The position numbers and the translations under genes are program-made. Source: Adineta steineri (Eukaryota > Rotifera > Eurotatoria > Adinetida > Adinetidae). From it: a DNA stretch of 64,000 nt. Under the pieces are notes generated by a model. The model was not told the origin of the DNA. It was given only the letters and a program-made list of their open reading frames with translations, and did not search any database. This document shows, piece by piece, positions 39,035 through 51,745 of this stretch. How positions within the stretch are numbered: the first letter of the stretch is position 1; each line of letters opens with the position of its first letter. The stretch lies in the NCBI GenBank assembly GCA_905250115.1, contig CAJNOI010000008.1, forward strand, positions 307,689 to 371,688. Direction: 5' to 3'.

Positions 39035-42000
39035 ATGGCTACTGCGGATCGTGATCAAACTGTTATTCGTCGAACAATAATTGAACGTGGGATTCGTGCT
39101 AGTGATAATTCAGCTGGCGGTCGTGCTGGTGGTTTAGAAGCTGTACGTAAGTTAGCTAAACAACATGAAGGCGAACAACTTGAAATGCAAGAACTTAATA
39201 CAAAATTTGGCGCATATCTTGATCGCGTTAAATTTCTTGAAACACAAAATCGTAAATTACAAGCTGAACTTGATTCACTTAAACAAAAATGGGGTAAAGT
39301 CATTTAAATAAAACAAAACAAAACAAAAATAAATTTTATATTTTAGGTTTTGATTCTGGTAAAGTTAAAGATCAATATGATCAAGGATTAGTTTCATTAC
39401 GAAAACAAATTGATGATGTTACACGTGATAAAGCTTTAGCTGAATTACGTGCTAAACGTGCTGAATATGATGCATCGTTAATAAAACATCAAACTGATTT
39501 TGCTAATGAATTAGTTAATCTCGATCGTAATCGTTTTACTATGCTTAAACAACAACTTGAAGGCTCTGGTTCAGAATTAGATTCTTTACGTAATCGATTT
39601 GAAGATAAAAAACAAGAAATTGATCGTAGTAAAGATGAAGTTCGACGTCTTTTAGCACAATTAGAAGATTTAAAAAATGAATTTGATCAAGAATCTATGC
39701 AACGTGTTATGATACAAAATGAATTACAAACATTAGAGGAACAATTAGCTTTTATGAAAGCTGTTCATGAAGAAGAACGCAATGAATTAGCTTCACTTGG
39801 TACATTACCTATTGATGTTAGTCAATTTTATCGAACGGAATTAACACGTGCTATTGCGGATATTAAGAATGATTTTGAAGCACTTTCACAAGCACAACGA
39901 CGTGAATTAGAAGGTAATTTAAAAAAATAAAAGAAATTATTATTGTAATTTATTTCTTGTTTAGAATATTATCGAATTAAGACTGAAGAAATTCGTGAAC
40001 AAGCAGCTGAACAAAAACGTAAAATTGAAGAAGCCCGTCGTACAGGTGCTGTTGAAATTATGGATTTATCTGCATTAAAATCTTTATTATCTGAAAATCG
40101 TGATAATTATAACAAATTACAAAAAGAACATTCAGATTTGGCAAATGAACTTCGAGAATTAGAAGAAAATTTTGAACGAATTTCAGGCGAACATAATCGA
40201 GCACAAAATGAACGTGATCGAGAATTAGCTGAATTACGTGGTCAAGCTGAACAACGTGAACAAGCCATTGCTGCTGTACTTGAAAATAATGTTTCACTTA
40301 GATTTGAAATCAATACATATAGACGTTTACTTGAAGTTGAAGAAGGTCATCTACAAAGAATTGAAAATGGAGAAGGTTTAACTAGTGGTACAAAAGGTCC
40401 ATCAACATCATCATATCATTTTCAATCAGGATCATCAGTTAGTGGAAATACGGCCGGTCGTTATGAAGCAACACCATCAGATGTTTCAACTAAGAAAATG
40501 ACCGTACAAAAATCGGCACGAGGTTAGTTTCGTTTTTTTTTCATATGATTTTATTTTTGTGCAAATAATATTTTTCATCTTATCTAGAACATCATTTTTG
40601 ATCGATAGAAAACAAAACCATATTTTTTTCTCTTTTTCTTTTTTCGTATTACAAATCTTTTATTTTATTATTGCTGCTGTAAGTAATCAGAATAATAATA
40701 ATAACAACAATAATGAAAAGCAGCATGTTTTCTTTAATATCTCTCTCTCTCTTTTTTTTTTTCTTTCTCCTATGAGATGCAGTAGTGCGGGACAACTGTT
40801 ATTTGTTTGATCATCTATCTATCGTTTTACTGTCTGTTCTCTTACTCGTTCAATGATAGTAATGATAATAATGATCATGATGAGACATTTTGTTTGTTCC
40901 TACTCATCTATCCCACCGGCCAATTGCCCCTTTTTCTTAGCAATGACAAGCATCTATCTATCTCATTACACACGATTAGTCACAGATGGACGGTTATAAT
41001 TACAACATATGTTTCAATACATAGTACATATCAAAAACTCACATCTTATTTCGTTGGTTTGATGATTAGAAATTGTATCTTTTCAAATCAATTTGAAAAA
41101 AAAAGAACGAAAACTAATAACTTATCTATCAATCAAATTTCAATCTTTTTTTCTCTAAGCTTGAGAAGATATTTCGTTTATATTCTATTATTTTCAGGCT
41201 AATAATGACTGCATGTTTTCATCTTTCATTTAGAATTTCAATGAAAGAAAATCATATATACACACATACATTCTTCTTCTTTTCATAAAAAGTATAAGTG
41301 TGAGCTTCTCTTTTTATTTATAATTATAATATATTTTTTAATCTTCTATTTGTTTTTATATTTTTCTTTGTTTGCTCATTGAATTATACATAATAGAAGC
41401 TCATGCTGAAAAAAAAACACAAGAACTGTTAAAAACTTGATGATTATCACTTTTGTTTTTTGTGAATTATTTTTTGCTTATAATTACTATTATAATACAT
41501 CACAAAAAAAGAATATCAATCGATTTATTTGTGTGTATTACTGATTGACATAATATATTTTTTATTTCAACATACCGTCCATTATGTGAAAGATTAGCAT
41601 ACATATAGTATATACATATACGTAAGATGTGCTTGCTATAGAATTCTTTAATTTCTAGATCTTTTTTTTGAAAAATTTGTTTTTTCTATATTTGACATAA
41701 GAAAAGATTTGATTTTGAAACAATAAAACAATATATTTTTTTTTCTATTTATTTTTTTCTAGGCCCTCTTGCTATTGATCAGGTAGATCCTCAAGGTAAT
41801 TTTATCGTCATCGAGAATGCCGGTTCACCAGGCAAAGATCAAGAATTAAAAGGCTGGACATTACGACGAAAAATTGACGCCAAAGATGATATTGTTTATA
41901 AATTTCCGGATAATTTTGTACTTAAATCACGATCACGTGTACGTATATTAGCTCGTACTGCAAGTAAAGGTTCAGTAAATGAAAAAGAAACATTAGTAGC

Positions 42001-42100
42001 TGAAGGTATTCAAACATGGGGTACAGGTACAACTATGGTCACACGTCTTTTTGATGCAAATGGAGAAGAAAAAGCTTTATTTAATCAAAAATTTCAATAA
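39035..42100 (+). CDS. Cytoplasmic intermediate filament protein with lamin-tail domain
   Basis: Four exons: 39035-39293, 39347-39913, 39965-40522, 41763-42100; 573 residues. The rod begins with the helix initiation motif ELNTKFGAYLDRVKFLETQN and ends with FEINTYRRLLEVEEG, the standard termination motif. Between them are coil 1 and coil 2 heptads, with a coil-1B long enough to suggest the lamin-like protostome type. The tail (exon 4, residues 462-573) is a lamin-tail Ig fold: GNFIVIENAG, KGWTLRR and TWGTGTTMVTRLFDANGEE. There is no C-terminal CaaX box and no obvious nuclear localisation signal, so this is a cytoplasmic filament protein rather than a lamin. The last intron is 1240 bp and contains a possible alternative tail exon. 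Confidence 0.92.
41397..41440 (+). other. Possible alternative last exon of the filament gene (tailless isoform)
   Basis: Within the 1240-bp last intron an acceptor (CATAATAG) is followed by 44 nt that join exon 3 in phase, encode EAHAEKKTQELLKT and end in a stop. An AATAAA signal lies at 41722, before the lamin-tail exon. Splicing to it would give a protein without the lamin tail. This is read from phase and signals only. Confidence 0.4.
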
Positions 42101-42634
42101 AAAACTAAACTTAGATACATTCTCGATGACGATCAACATAACACCGGCTCATTTTTTCTTTCTTCTTGGTTCCTATTATTATAATTAGAAATGAAATTCT
42201 TTTTACTGTTGTTCTTTCTAGCTCTAGAAAACTGTGTGTGTTTGTGTGTGTTTTTTTTCTTTTTCTGTTTACAGTATCTAGACTATTGTCATTTCATTTT
42301 TCTTTGCCTGTTAACTAATTGCATTATTAAATACTCTTTTCACACATTGTTCTTCCTTTATCTGTGAAAACAATCTTTTTGTCTTCGTTTTCGTTGTTCT
42401 TCTTCTTCTTCTCTCTCTTTTTTTTTTGCCATCGAACACATGATAATTTTTTTTTTTCATATATCTTTTTAGGTTCAACCGCTTTTTTTTTGTCATCTAT
42501 TTCTATTATTCTGCTAATAAATCAGACATACAAAATGAAAATTCACAAGGCCATTTTGTTTGTTTTGTATATGGATTAGCTTTTGCGTGTGTATTAACAT
42601 TATAATCTGTTTGTTTATTATTTTTTTTTGTGTA

Positions 42635-44560
42635 TTAATTGAAAATTAAAGATAAGATAGAAAACAATGGATAAATAGAATAATAATAATACAAATTAAA
42701 ATAATGTATATATCGATTTGAATTTGAAAGGGCATCATAGCATATAGGCAATATGTGTCCTTCATTTGCAGTTGTTTCACATAACCAATTTAGATGAGCA
42801 TTGATACGTGTATAAAAACCAGGGCTATTCTTTCTTGCACATCCCAGGCCATGAGAAACAACACTAAAATATAAATATATATATTATACAATATATCAAA
42901 TGAACTTATGCGATACACTTTATTTATTTTTATTATATATATATACTTTCGGTTCATTTATTTATAAAATGATCTACTTTTAGGATATAGATATATTGTG
43001 TATGAAGACAAAAAATGAATTTCTGCATGAATAAAATATGGCTCATTTTCGGTTAAATATATTCAAGCAAATATAGAACACAATAATATCATATAGATAA
43101 AGCTTATTTTAATATGTATGATATTAGTATTGATTTCATTAAAAATATGAGTTGCTCATGAGATCTATAAAATATCTATAGTAATTGATAAATAACTATT
43201 GATAAGAATCTTCAATTAGGAAAAAAAAGGCAAAACTATTATCAAGGTTAAAAATAAAATATATCTCGAGAATAAGAAGAACAACTAGAAACCTATCATT
43301 AACACTATTTAAAATGTAAAATAATTGAAGATGTAAAATTTTGACAAACTATTGATTAGATTAATATCAATTTTTGATCGAAAATAACTTCTTAATCAAT
43401 TTCAATGAATTCTATTCATAAGTTATGAACTATACTTTAACTTTGATTAATTCATCAATAGATTTACCCAATATTATACCAACGATTTTGTATTTTTTGT
43501 GCAAATGGTCCACCTGAATTACCCTATTCATTTCATTTCCATATTTTATTTTTCATACTTCAAATTCTTTTTCATACTTGACATGCATCAATACCACCAC
43601 TTAAAACACCAGCACATATAGTCATAGTATAATTTTTTCGAGGTAATTGTAATGGATTACATGCATCAATTGTTGGATCAAGAATAGGTACAGTTACTTG
43701 CATCATATATTTCGATGCTTCCATACCAACTTCATTATTAATTCCCCATCCAGCAATAGCTAAAATATTTTTTCCTATTAAATTTAATTAATAAATCTAT
43801 TAATTTTTTACTTCCATAATCTCCAATATTACTAATGATAGTATTCGATGGTAAACATATAGGTGGGTATTGTTTATCAGTTATATCTTTATTTAGAACA
43901 AGTAAAGCAATATCGTAACTAGATATAAATATGAATGATATGTATTGACACAAATTTTCTTTTCTTACGAATAATCATGTGGTCTAAATGGACGATATTT
44001 TTCAGGAATAATTACTTTGAACCATTCAGCAATTCGTTCGCCTTGTTCAGTTAAACCAAGTTGACCAATATGAACTTCACCAAATCGTCGAACATAATTT
44101 GGATCTGTTGGTATTGTAATATTATGGAAACAATGTGCAGCAGTCAATACAAATCGAGGAGCAATTATTGAACCTCCACTAAATCAATTCTTGTGGTTTG
44201 ATTTAATATATTATAATGAGAATTTTACCAGAAGTGTACAGTATTATTAGTTTCATTCACTTTTTGTCGAAGACTCTATATATTCTTTTATGAACTATTT
44301 AACATTATAATAAAACGTACTGCCATCCATGGCCATGCGCCGAACAGAGCTTTTGACATGCCAATATTGTAAGTCGAATTAATCTGTGTTGATATTCCAC
44401 AATCATAATAATAACTGATATTTTTTATTCTTTTTTCTAAATTTAATCCCACAATAAGTCTACTAATATAACTAACATAGATAAACACGATTAATATAAA
44501 CATACAGTAGAAAGATAAGGTAAATAGAAATGCGCCTAAAATATAAAGATTATCATTCAA
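42635..44560 (-). CDS. Trypsin-fold protein with altered activation residues
   Basis: Minus-strand exons: about 44560-44321 (5' end uncertain), 44275-44229, 44178-43969, 43918-43812, 43774-43578, 43523-43468, 42863-42635. A hydrophobic N-terminal stretch is followed by a short Cys-containing segment and the S1 peptidase domain. The triad is present: His in LTAAHC, Asp in YDIALL, Ser in GNSGGP. Asp at position 189 (DACQGNS) predicts trypsin-like specificity, and VVSHGLGC...PGFYTRI matches the usual C-terminal block. Two key residues differ: the activation site R-IVGG is replaced by Y-NIGM (44360-44371), and Asp194 by Asn (codon 43518-43520). These are the partners of the salt bridge formed on zymogen activation. 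The first exon and the 37-nt intron at 43775-43811 are the least certain parts. Confidence 0.8.
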
Positions 44561-46076
44561 GTCATTTTTCTGATCAATTTATTTTTATCAATGATTTGAA
44601 GTATTTACTATCGTAGAAATTCTCAATGTTCTTACTCTTTATAGTAATAATAAATAAAATGTAGATAAGTGTTTCTACTCTGTTTTATTATAAAATATAA
44701 AACTTTATTCAGTTAAAACGCGCATGATTTATTATAGATGTAATATAATAATACATAAAAAATTCAGATAACTTTGATAATAAATATATAAAGATCATAA
44801 AACAAATCTGTAGAATAATCGTTATGTTGTAAAAAAGATTTGTAATAAAATGATAGAATAGAATTTTATATTTATTTTATGATTACGATTAAGTTTCGAT
44901 CTGAAGGTGATATTTTGTTTCCGACATAAAAAATATTGATTTCGATGCAAGATTAACGAAATATATTATAAATAACCAATATTTTAAGGATTACATTTAA
45001 CCCTTTGGCAACGAGCGTATTATATCTACTACTTTGAATATTTCCCTGGAAGTCGCTTATTACAACGTTCTGTAGAACAGGATAAGATCTCTTGTAAACT
45101 TTTTGATACTAGATTATTAAATGTACATATAACGTGTCAGATTTTTATTGTATTATATGTTTTTGATCGAGTGGAAAATTCACCTTTCATCTGTATTATG
45201 AAATCATAATCAACTTCATCCATATGGTCATTCGTTAAGATATTTTGCAAAAAATATTTTTCGATTTTTTTTCTACTTTTATTTTGTTCTCAGATATCTT
45301 AAGTAGAAGATGCACAATAACATCACGCACAAATATCGATTAATATAGTTCCAAGAGAAACATTAAATAGTAACACACTATGCAACTTAAATTCTATTAG
45401 TCTTCATGACAATTTTTGCATTCTCTTGCACACAATAAAAAAGCGAAACGCGTGGATAGAAAATGTCTTGTTATATTTTTTTAATCTATACAAATTAAAC
45501 AAATAGAAGAACTACAAAATCAATGTGAATTTTTCAATATTTGACATATTAAATACAAATGAATACAATACCATAGGTTTTAAATATTTAATTAAATAAG
45601 GTGGGTGTGGGTATAATGAAAATAGATTATATACTTTCATCAATCCACATATACTCATACTCTCAAAATACATCCCGAGTTCTAATGAAATTTATACTAA
45701 ACTGTTAGATTTATTTGACAACATCTTATAGATATTTATAACAATACTGTTCTACTCACATCATTCTCAAAAACAATTTTTTTCTTTATTCCAGCGATAT
45801 GAATGATTCTATTACAGATATTACTCTAATTATATATGATCCTACGATTTAGTTTAAAATCTTTATTTTTTAATCATATATATTTTATTAAACGTCAATC
45901 TTAGTATAATGTCAATATTCAAATAAAAAACACACACAAACCAATAGTTTTGGGGAAGAATAGAGAAAAATGTTAGTCGGGAACAAAAAAAAGGTTAGTT
46001 TCACACCTTGATAAATAGATTGATTATGAAATAAAATAAAATAGTGTCAAATGTTCGAGACAAGAGAAAACTGTTT
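44561..46076. other. AT-rich intergenic region
   Basis: About 1.5 kb between the 5' end of the trypsin-like gene and the 3' end of the HFRGG-motif gene. No exon recognised. One paired G-rich/C-rich repeat lies at 45600-45663. Confidence 0.55.
45600..45663. repeat. Paired G-rich/C-rich short repeat
   Basis: GGTGGGTGTGGGTATAATG is followed 25 bp later by CCACATATACTCATACTC. The left arm is pure GTGGGTGTGGG; the right arm has decayed. Same family as the copies at the window start and near 58 kb. Confidence 0.6.
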
Positions 46077-48384
46077 TTAACGTCTAAGAATATTTTTCAT
46101 TCGTTGTTGATGTCTTGTTTTTGCAGCGGTGTTTGATGGTTTGAACGTATTCGAGAATTTTGTAAAAGCAGCATACATTGCCAGAGTTTGTATAGGCATA
46201 AAAGCAATCATCATAATAGCTGACATAATTGCAACGGGTTGTTTACATGCATTCTCCTAATATATATATTTATGTAAAGAATAGCAATTATAATTAAATA
46301 GAAACTTACGAAATCTGCTGGATAAAAAACAGGAATAGTCGATTCAGTAGTTACACCTGTGGTGGTTGGACCAGCTGTTGTTGGACCTAGAATACAAATT
46401 AAACAACAAGTAACGCTCATCCGATGGATTCGCTGACCCTTTTCTGAAAGAAGATTTCCTATGATTATCATTAAAAATGATTTTCATTTTGAATACATAT
46501 TAACAAAAGAAACCTGGACAGGCTCTCATCATAAAATCTTAATCGACCATAGTTCATGTTTAATTAGAGGAATAAACGATCAGTCGCAGCCGTATATCTC
46601 ATTTTTTGAAAAACTGACTTGATTCAAAGAGTTTAAGGATTTGTGACGTTGTATATTCGAGAATTCTTACACTTTTAAAGTTATCTTAGCAAAGCAACCT
46701 TACTATTCCCGAACAATCAAGAAAATTGATGTTATGAAAAAAATTGATTCTCTGTCCAAAGTGTATTCAGCAAGTTTAATAGAATAACTAAACTGGTATA
46801 TGTTTCGGCTCACTCCGAACCACGACTATACGAAAAAAAATAATTCATTTAAAATGAGACAATCCCGAACAGCTCTTAAAACCTTTTAGGGTCGTACAAC
46901 TGCATATCTATTCCTGCTCGCGCCACAACAAGCAAATAATGCCATGTTTGCATTCACAAGTCCTTTACTGAATAGGTGTTGTTAGGTCAAATGTGTAATT
47001 AAGATTTCTTTTTAGCTCAAGAACCGAATCACTTAACAGTTTCGCAAAAAAACACAAATCTCACTTACTACACTTAGGACAAACCATTTAAATCAACGCC
47101 TAGTCGTTCGTCGGCCTCCCTTCGGTCGGCCACTCACGGCTAGCCGTTACCAAATTATGCTACATTTTTCTATCTATCATTTGTTACATTAGGGTTTTTC
47201 ACGTGCATCAAAACTATTTCACTCATAACATATCGATTCGCAATCGAAAACTTCCAACTTTTAGATAGCACTACGTATTGTTCATCATGGTTTCCAATTT
47301 CTTTTTATTCTGACACAATGATATGCTGCCGAATTCTTTCTCACATTAGTACTCATTAAGTGCTCTCAAAAAACCATTTGAACTAACTAAGACTCATTTC
47401 AAAGCTGTGCTTTAAAACAACCTTTAAAACTAACGTCTACCTATTCGTCGGCCTCCCTTCGGTCGGCCACTCACCGCTAGCCGTTTCCATGTTTAACCCT
47501 ACTATTTCCTCCACTATTAGTTTAGCTATGAAGTGAAGAGGTGCATTTCGTCTGAATTTTTCTTAGAAGGATATTGAGTATTTGATACTATGATTCTTCA
47601 GAAGAAACTAAGAAAAGGAAAACTATGTTGAAAACTGTTACGAATACAGTATATTACATTGTCCCATAGGAAAGATCTTGATTTGTTATGAATTTTATTG
47701 CACAGTTGTTATTAACGACAACTCAACTGCAGAATTTTCAACAGCTATTACCTTTTTTAAAACTATTTATTTAAATTTTACTAAAAAATCCGATTTAAAC
47801 GGGACGAGAACGAGCACCGATTTTAGAAAGCGAGATCGCTATCGGGATGAGAATACCCTCACCCAGCCGGTTCCTCTTTGATAGCTATAATCGGATTTTT
47901 TTCAATCTGCCAGAAATAGTTTTTAAACACCTGTCGAACAAGCGAATACTCACACCCACCGTATCCAATAAACTTTTTTCGTAAATACATATCCTTTGTG
48001 TAAAAAAATGAGGGATAAGAAAATCTTAAAAAACTAACCTCGAATTCGAAATCCCTGCATCAAAATATCTCTAAAAATATATTTTTCGAAAAATTAATAT
48101 TGGATGTTTTTTTAACCTTTCACCCACCCCCTTCATCATAGTCACCCAACGGACTTCGGATTCGAAATCCCTGCATCAAAATATCTCTAAAAATATGTTT
48201 TTAGAAAAATCGATATTGAATGTTTTTTTGACCTCTCACTCACCCATCACCCTATTCACCCATTCCCTTCACCATAGTCACCCAACGGACCTCGGATTCG
48301 AAATCCCTGCATCAAAATACCTCTAAAAAAATGGGCTTCGAAAACTTTGCTGCAATCTGATTGGTTTGGACGGAATGACGGAAT

Positions 48385-48415
<31 letters not shown>

Positions 48416-50765
48416 TTTAAGCAATTTTAGGCCCATGATTTAAACGTGATAAAACCCTTTCTTTCAGAAAAGGGAATTATAAAGTATTCTATCAAAAAGA
48501 AGTATTTTATAGAAAATGTCCCGATATCATAGTGAAGAGAAAAAGTTATTTCTTACCAGCTGTAGTTGGAGGTGTAGTAGTGACAGTTGTTGTAGTCGTA
48601 GAAGCATTCGTACTAGTTACTACTATTCCACTTGTTGTACACTATGAAAAAGTATAATATTAAGAATAGAATGATAATTTAAATAAACTTACTGCTGTAT
48701 TAATTGAAGTAGTAGTTGTTCCTAGGCTTGTAACTGTATGAGTTGTTGGTGGAGTAGTAGTTGTTGTGGTTGTACTTGAAAGTGCTGGATTCCATATATC
48801 GAATCGCCAAAATGTCTTATCAGTAATGGCTAACGATTCAGCATCTTTACAATTACAACGATTATGATAAAATATTTAATCTTTTACTTTAACGAAAAAA
48901 ATAGGCAAAAAGACTTACGACAAAAAACACTTCCACTAGCAAATCCATCACCCAGTGTTACATAATAGGATTGACCAGGTGTCCATGTATAATTTGTAAC
49001 AATTACAATTGTATATCCAGTATAAATAACATTTGGAGAATATCCAGCATCATAACAGAAAACTGTTGCATTTGTAGTGTCATAGTGAAAACAGATGTTC
49101 GTTCCATTGAGAGTAGGACGACCAACTGCACTTGTTGCTGTGTAATTACAATAGAAGATGGAGAATATCGGATTAGTTTAAGAATAAACACAAACTATAT
49201 GTCGGGAAAATGCCTACCTTGTATGGAAAATAACGATTGATTTGAAAAGACAGTACCTATTGGACTTGCTGATCCTTGCACCAATGTAGGACGAATTAAA
49301 TTTGGTGAGTCATAGCCAACTAGATATGTAATACACCACGGAGCTGATTGTAGACTACTATTGTCAATTGCACCAGCACAAAAACCTTGAGGACCTAATT
49401 GACTTGATAAGGGTGTCCATGTTAATGTCATTATCCATAAACCTGAGATATTATATTTGAAATTAAAAAGTTTGCATATTCTAACAAGCTACTATTCACT
49501 ACTTACCAGGACTTGGATTGCTAATAGCACTATGTGTCATTCCATAAGGTGAACTTGTAACCAAATCAATAATTGTTTGACCAGGACAGTATGTTTGTAT
49601 TTCTATAGTTTCATTGAGCTGAACACCTAAAACATAGATTGTAAAGATCAGAAAAGAAAAGGCATCCACTGCACTCACTAATTGGAACTCCAATGCAGGC
49701 TAAAAAGAATTAAATAGACAAAAGATATTATTATTAAATGTTTGAGTTTAATTTAGAATAGAATATATATTCATACCTCTATTTGGACGAACACCAATAA
49801 TCGAAGGAGCAGTTGCACATGCACCAGCTCCAGGATTGTATGCATAGAATAAAAATTGTATTGGAACTGAACTCATTGGATTCGGAGAGCTAGCGCTATA
49901 ATAATCTTCGATTTGCAGTGCACAAGCATAATATGTAGCAGCCAATGGTAAAGTGAAAGTCAACGTACAGTTGGATCCAGTGAGTCCAGTTGGAGTGGGC
50001 ATTGCCTTACAGACATCTCCACATTCACTAATTTGGTTGTAATTTGTCGTTGTCTGATTAGTGCCCCAACGGCATTGCAATACATCGGTAGCATCATTAT
50101 CTGCCATCTGTACAACATGAACTACTGGTACACCTCTTTGGTACATTACTACTGGTAATGTAGTTGTAACAGGACTGGAATTGATATAATAATCAGGTCT
50201 CGGAGCCAGATTCATTCGATTGACAATTGACCAACCAAGACCACCACCTATATAGAGTTGAGTCAGCCATGCACTTCCGACATAGCCAATTGTAATTGAT
50301 GTTGTCAAAGGTAGTGTCAACGTAGTGTAGAGTTCACCACCCCATGATTCAATGATTGGGTTTGTATCACAATCTGAAGTTGTCATTAAGGCTAAAATTG
50401 ATGGAAAGCCGGGAGAAGATGTGCAGTTTTTTAAACACACCAGAGAAGCAGTGCCTACATTAATAGGTGTTCCAGCAACAACATCATATTCCGTGCATAA
50501 ATATCCAGAAAAACCGGAATACAGTCTCCACCAAAAATATCTTTGGTGTAAAAGAATTTGTGCAGTGGTACCCGTTACTGTACTATTTAACGGACGCCTA
50601 AGAAAAAGAAAGATGTAAAAAGTTAAATATGCAAGATTGATTAGAAGAACAAGCATTATCTGAGTATACTTACCATGAAATGATACCACCACGAAAATGG
50701 CTTCCATCAAGCACATAACATAGTGTAAATAAAATAGAAAGAACACGGTTTAAAACCTGCTGCAT
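46077..50765 (-). CDS. Secreted or membrane-anchored protein with HFRGG...ISW motif and Thr-rich stalk
   Basis: Ten exons on the minus strand: 50765-50674, 50597-49777, 49699-49679, 49626-49507, 49442-49218, 49137-48919, 48844-48693, 48641-48557, 46386-46310, 46256-46077; 663 residues. An N-terminal signal peptide (LSILFTLCYVLDG) leads straight into SHFRGGIISWRP, a motif I know from uncharacterised extracellular proteins of animals and protists. The body is rich in Cys, Thr and N-glycosylation sequons, with repeated strand patterns such as TLTLPLTTSITIGYVGSAW and TFTLPLAATYYACALQ. A threonine-rich mucin-like stalk (TTTTTTPPTT, VTTTPPTTAG) follows. The last exon encodes one hydrophobic segment (AIMSAIMMIAFMPIQTLAM) and a short basic tail, so it is probably a type I membrane protein. 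Biochemical function unknown. The intron between exons 8 and 9 is 2170 bp and packed with repeats. Confidence 0.82.
47107..47485. repeat. GC-rich 42-bp direct repeat, two copies
   Basis: TTCGTCGGCCTCCCTTCGG at the start and GCTAGCCGTT at the end mark two copies, at 47107-47148 and 47444-47485, that differ at one base and stand 337 bp apart. They are strikingly GC-rich for this window. The flanks (AACCATTTAAATCAACG, AACCTTTAAAACTAACG) are also alike, so a larger unit was duplicated. Confidence 0.8.
47783..47902. repeat. Small fold-back repeat
   Basis: AAAAAATCCGATTT at 47783-47796 is matched by AATCGGATTTTTTT at 47889-47902 as an inverted repeat around a 92-bp GC-richer centre. Confidence 0.55.
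48040..48412. repeat. Three-unit tandem repeat followed by (GACA)n
   Basis: TTCGAAATCCCTGCATCAAAAT starts at 48045, 48161 and 48297 (spacing 116 and 136 bp). The spacers share CACCCA-rich and ATAGTCACCCAACGGAC segments. Immediately after come CGGAATGA twice and a GACA tract at 48384-48412. Confidence 0.85.
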
Positions 50766-51644
50766 ATTGTTCGTAATCAACTGTTGTTTCTTCTTTGTAT
50801 AATGAAATAAACGATCGGACAACAAATTAAGATTTAACGTTCGTGTTTCTAAAATGAGTATAGAATGTACTTTTTTTCCTTGTTTTATACGTGCGTGTGT
50901 TGGTTCTCAGAGGTCACTAGAAAAGTACATCAACAGTTGATTATGACATGTTTGCTCTTCAGGCGGAAAGCAAAGAGGGAATTTTAATGGATTATTTCTC
51001 AACATTCATCCAAGGAAAATGAAATTTATATGGTAACCAAGATGCAGATAATTTTGAATCAATTATTTTTCTTTTGTTTTGATGTTATGGAGACACAGAC
51101 GGTAGTATGTGCGTAGAAGAAAATTTAATCCATGATTTCTTAACACTGATGCAAGAAAAATCAAAGAATAGAAAATATTACATATTTGTTTATTTTATAA
51201 AGTCTCTCTCTCCACAATGAGAAAAAAGACATGACATTCTAATGGTAAACAATGTGCAAAATAATATTGAAATCTATTGTTGTTGTATTATTTTGATGTT
51301 GTGAAGTGACAAAGCATAGTATAGTCGTAATTTTATATAACTTTCTGACACCCATATCAATGCAGAAACGTGCAAAACATGAACTGTTCGCAAGATTATA
51401 TCAACAACTTCTAAGATTTGGCAGAAAGTGAGATATCTTTTCAAATGTTTTGGACTAGACTCTATAAATTACTGACTCAAAATTCTTCTTGTTTCTACAA
51501 CAAAACATTGCATAGTAGTATGTTTCTTTGGTGCTGAGAAGTCTGTCGAAAAGCAATATGCTACATATATATATAGATTCTTCTCTTGATTATTTTATTA
51601 ATTTAAAAAGAAATAACTTTGTTTATTGCATTTATTTGAAACTA

Positions 51645-51745
51645 TGCATAATTCCCTTTTCTGAAAGAAAGGGTTATAGGTACGTTAAAAATCGTTAATG
51701 TTTGTTTGTCCAAGCCGATCAAATTGCAGCATTTTATAAATCAAT
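51645..51745. mobile_element. Second copy of the element terminus found in the HFRGG gene intron
   Basis: ATTCCCTTTTCTGAAAGAAAGGG and, 60 bp further on, CCAAGCCGATCAAATTGCAGCA are the reverse complements of AGAAAAGGGAATTAT (48469 onward) and TGCTGCAATCTGATTGGTTTGG (48345 onward). The same two blocks in the same relative order, in opposite orientation, show a dispersed family. Confidence 0.6.

Larger units (their letters stand above)
46438..48480. mobile_element. Composite repeat insertion in the HFRGG gene intron 8
   Basis: CCCTTTTCTGAAAGAA at 46438-46453 has its reverse complement near 48458-48476 (CCTTTCTTTCAGAAAAGGG), bracketing 2 kb of repeat-rich DNA inside one intron. The bracket sequence is itself partly palindromic, so it may be a terminal hairpin rather than a true inverted repeat. 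Inside are a 42-bp GC-rich direct repeat, a small fold-back at 47783-47902, a three-unit tandem repeat and a (GACA)n tract. No transposase frame seen. A related terminus occurs in opposite orientation at 51645-51745. Confidence 0.5.

Noticed and set aside
47939..47966. ACTCACACCCACCG as a member of the G/C-paired family
   Set aside because: A lone C-rich arm within the composite intron repeat; no facing G-rich arm identified.
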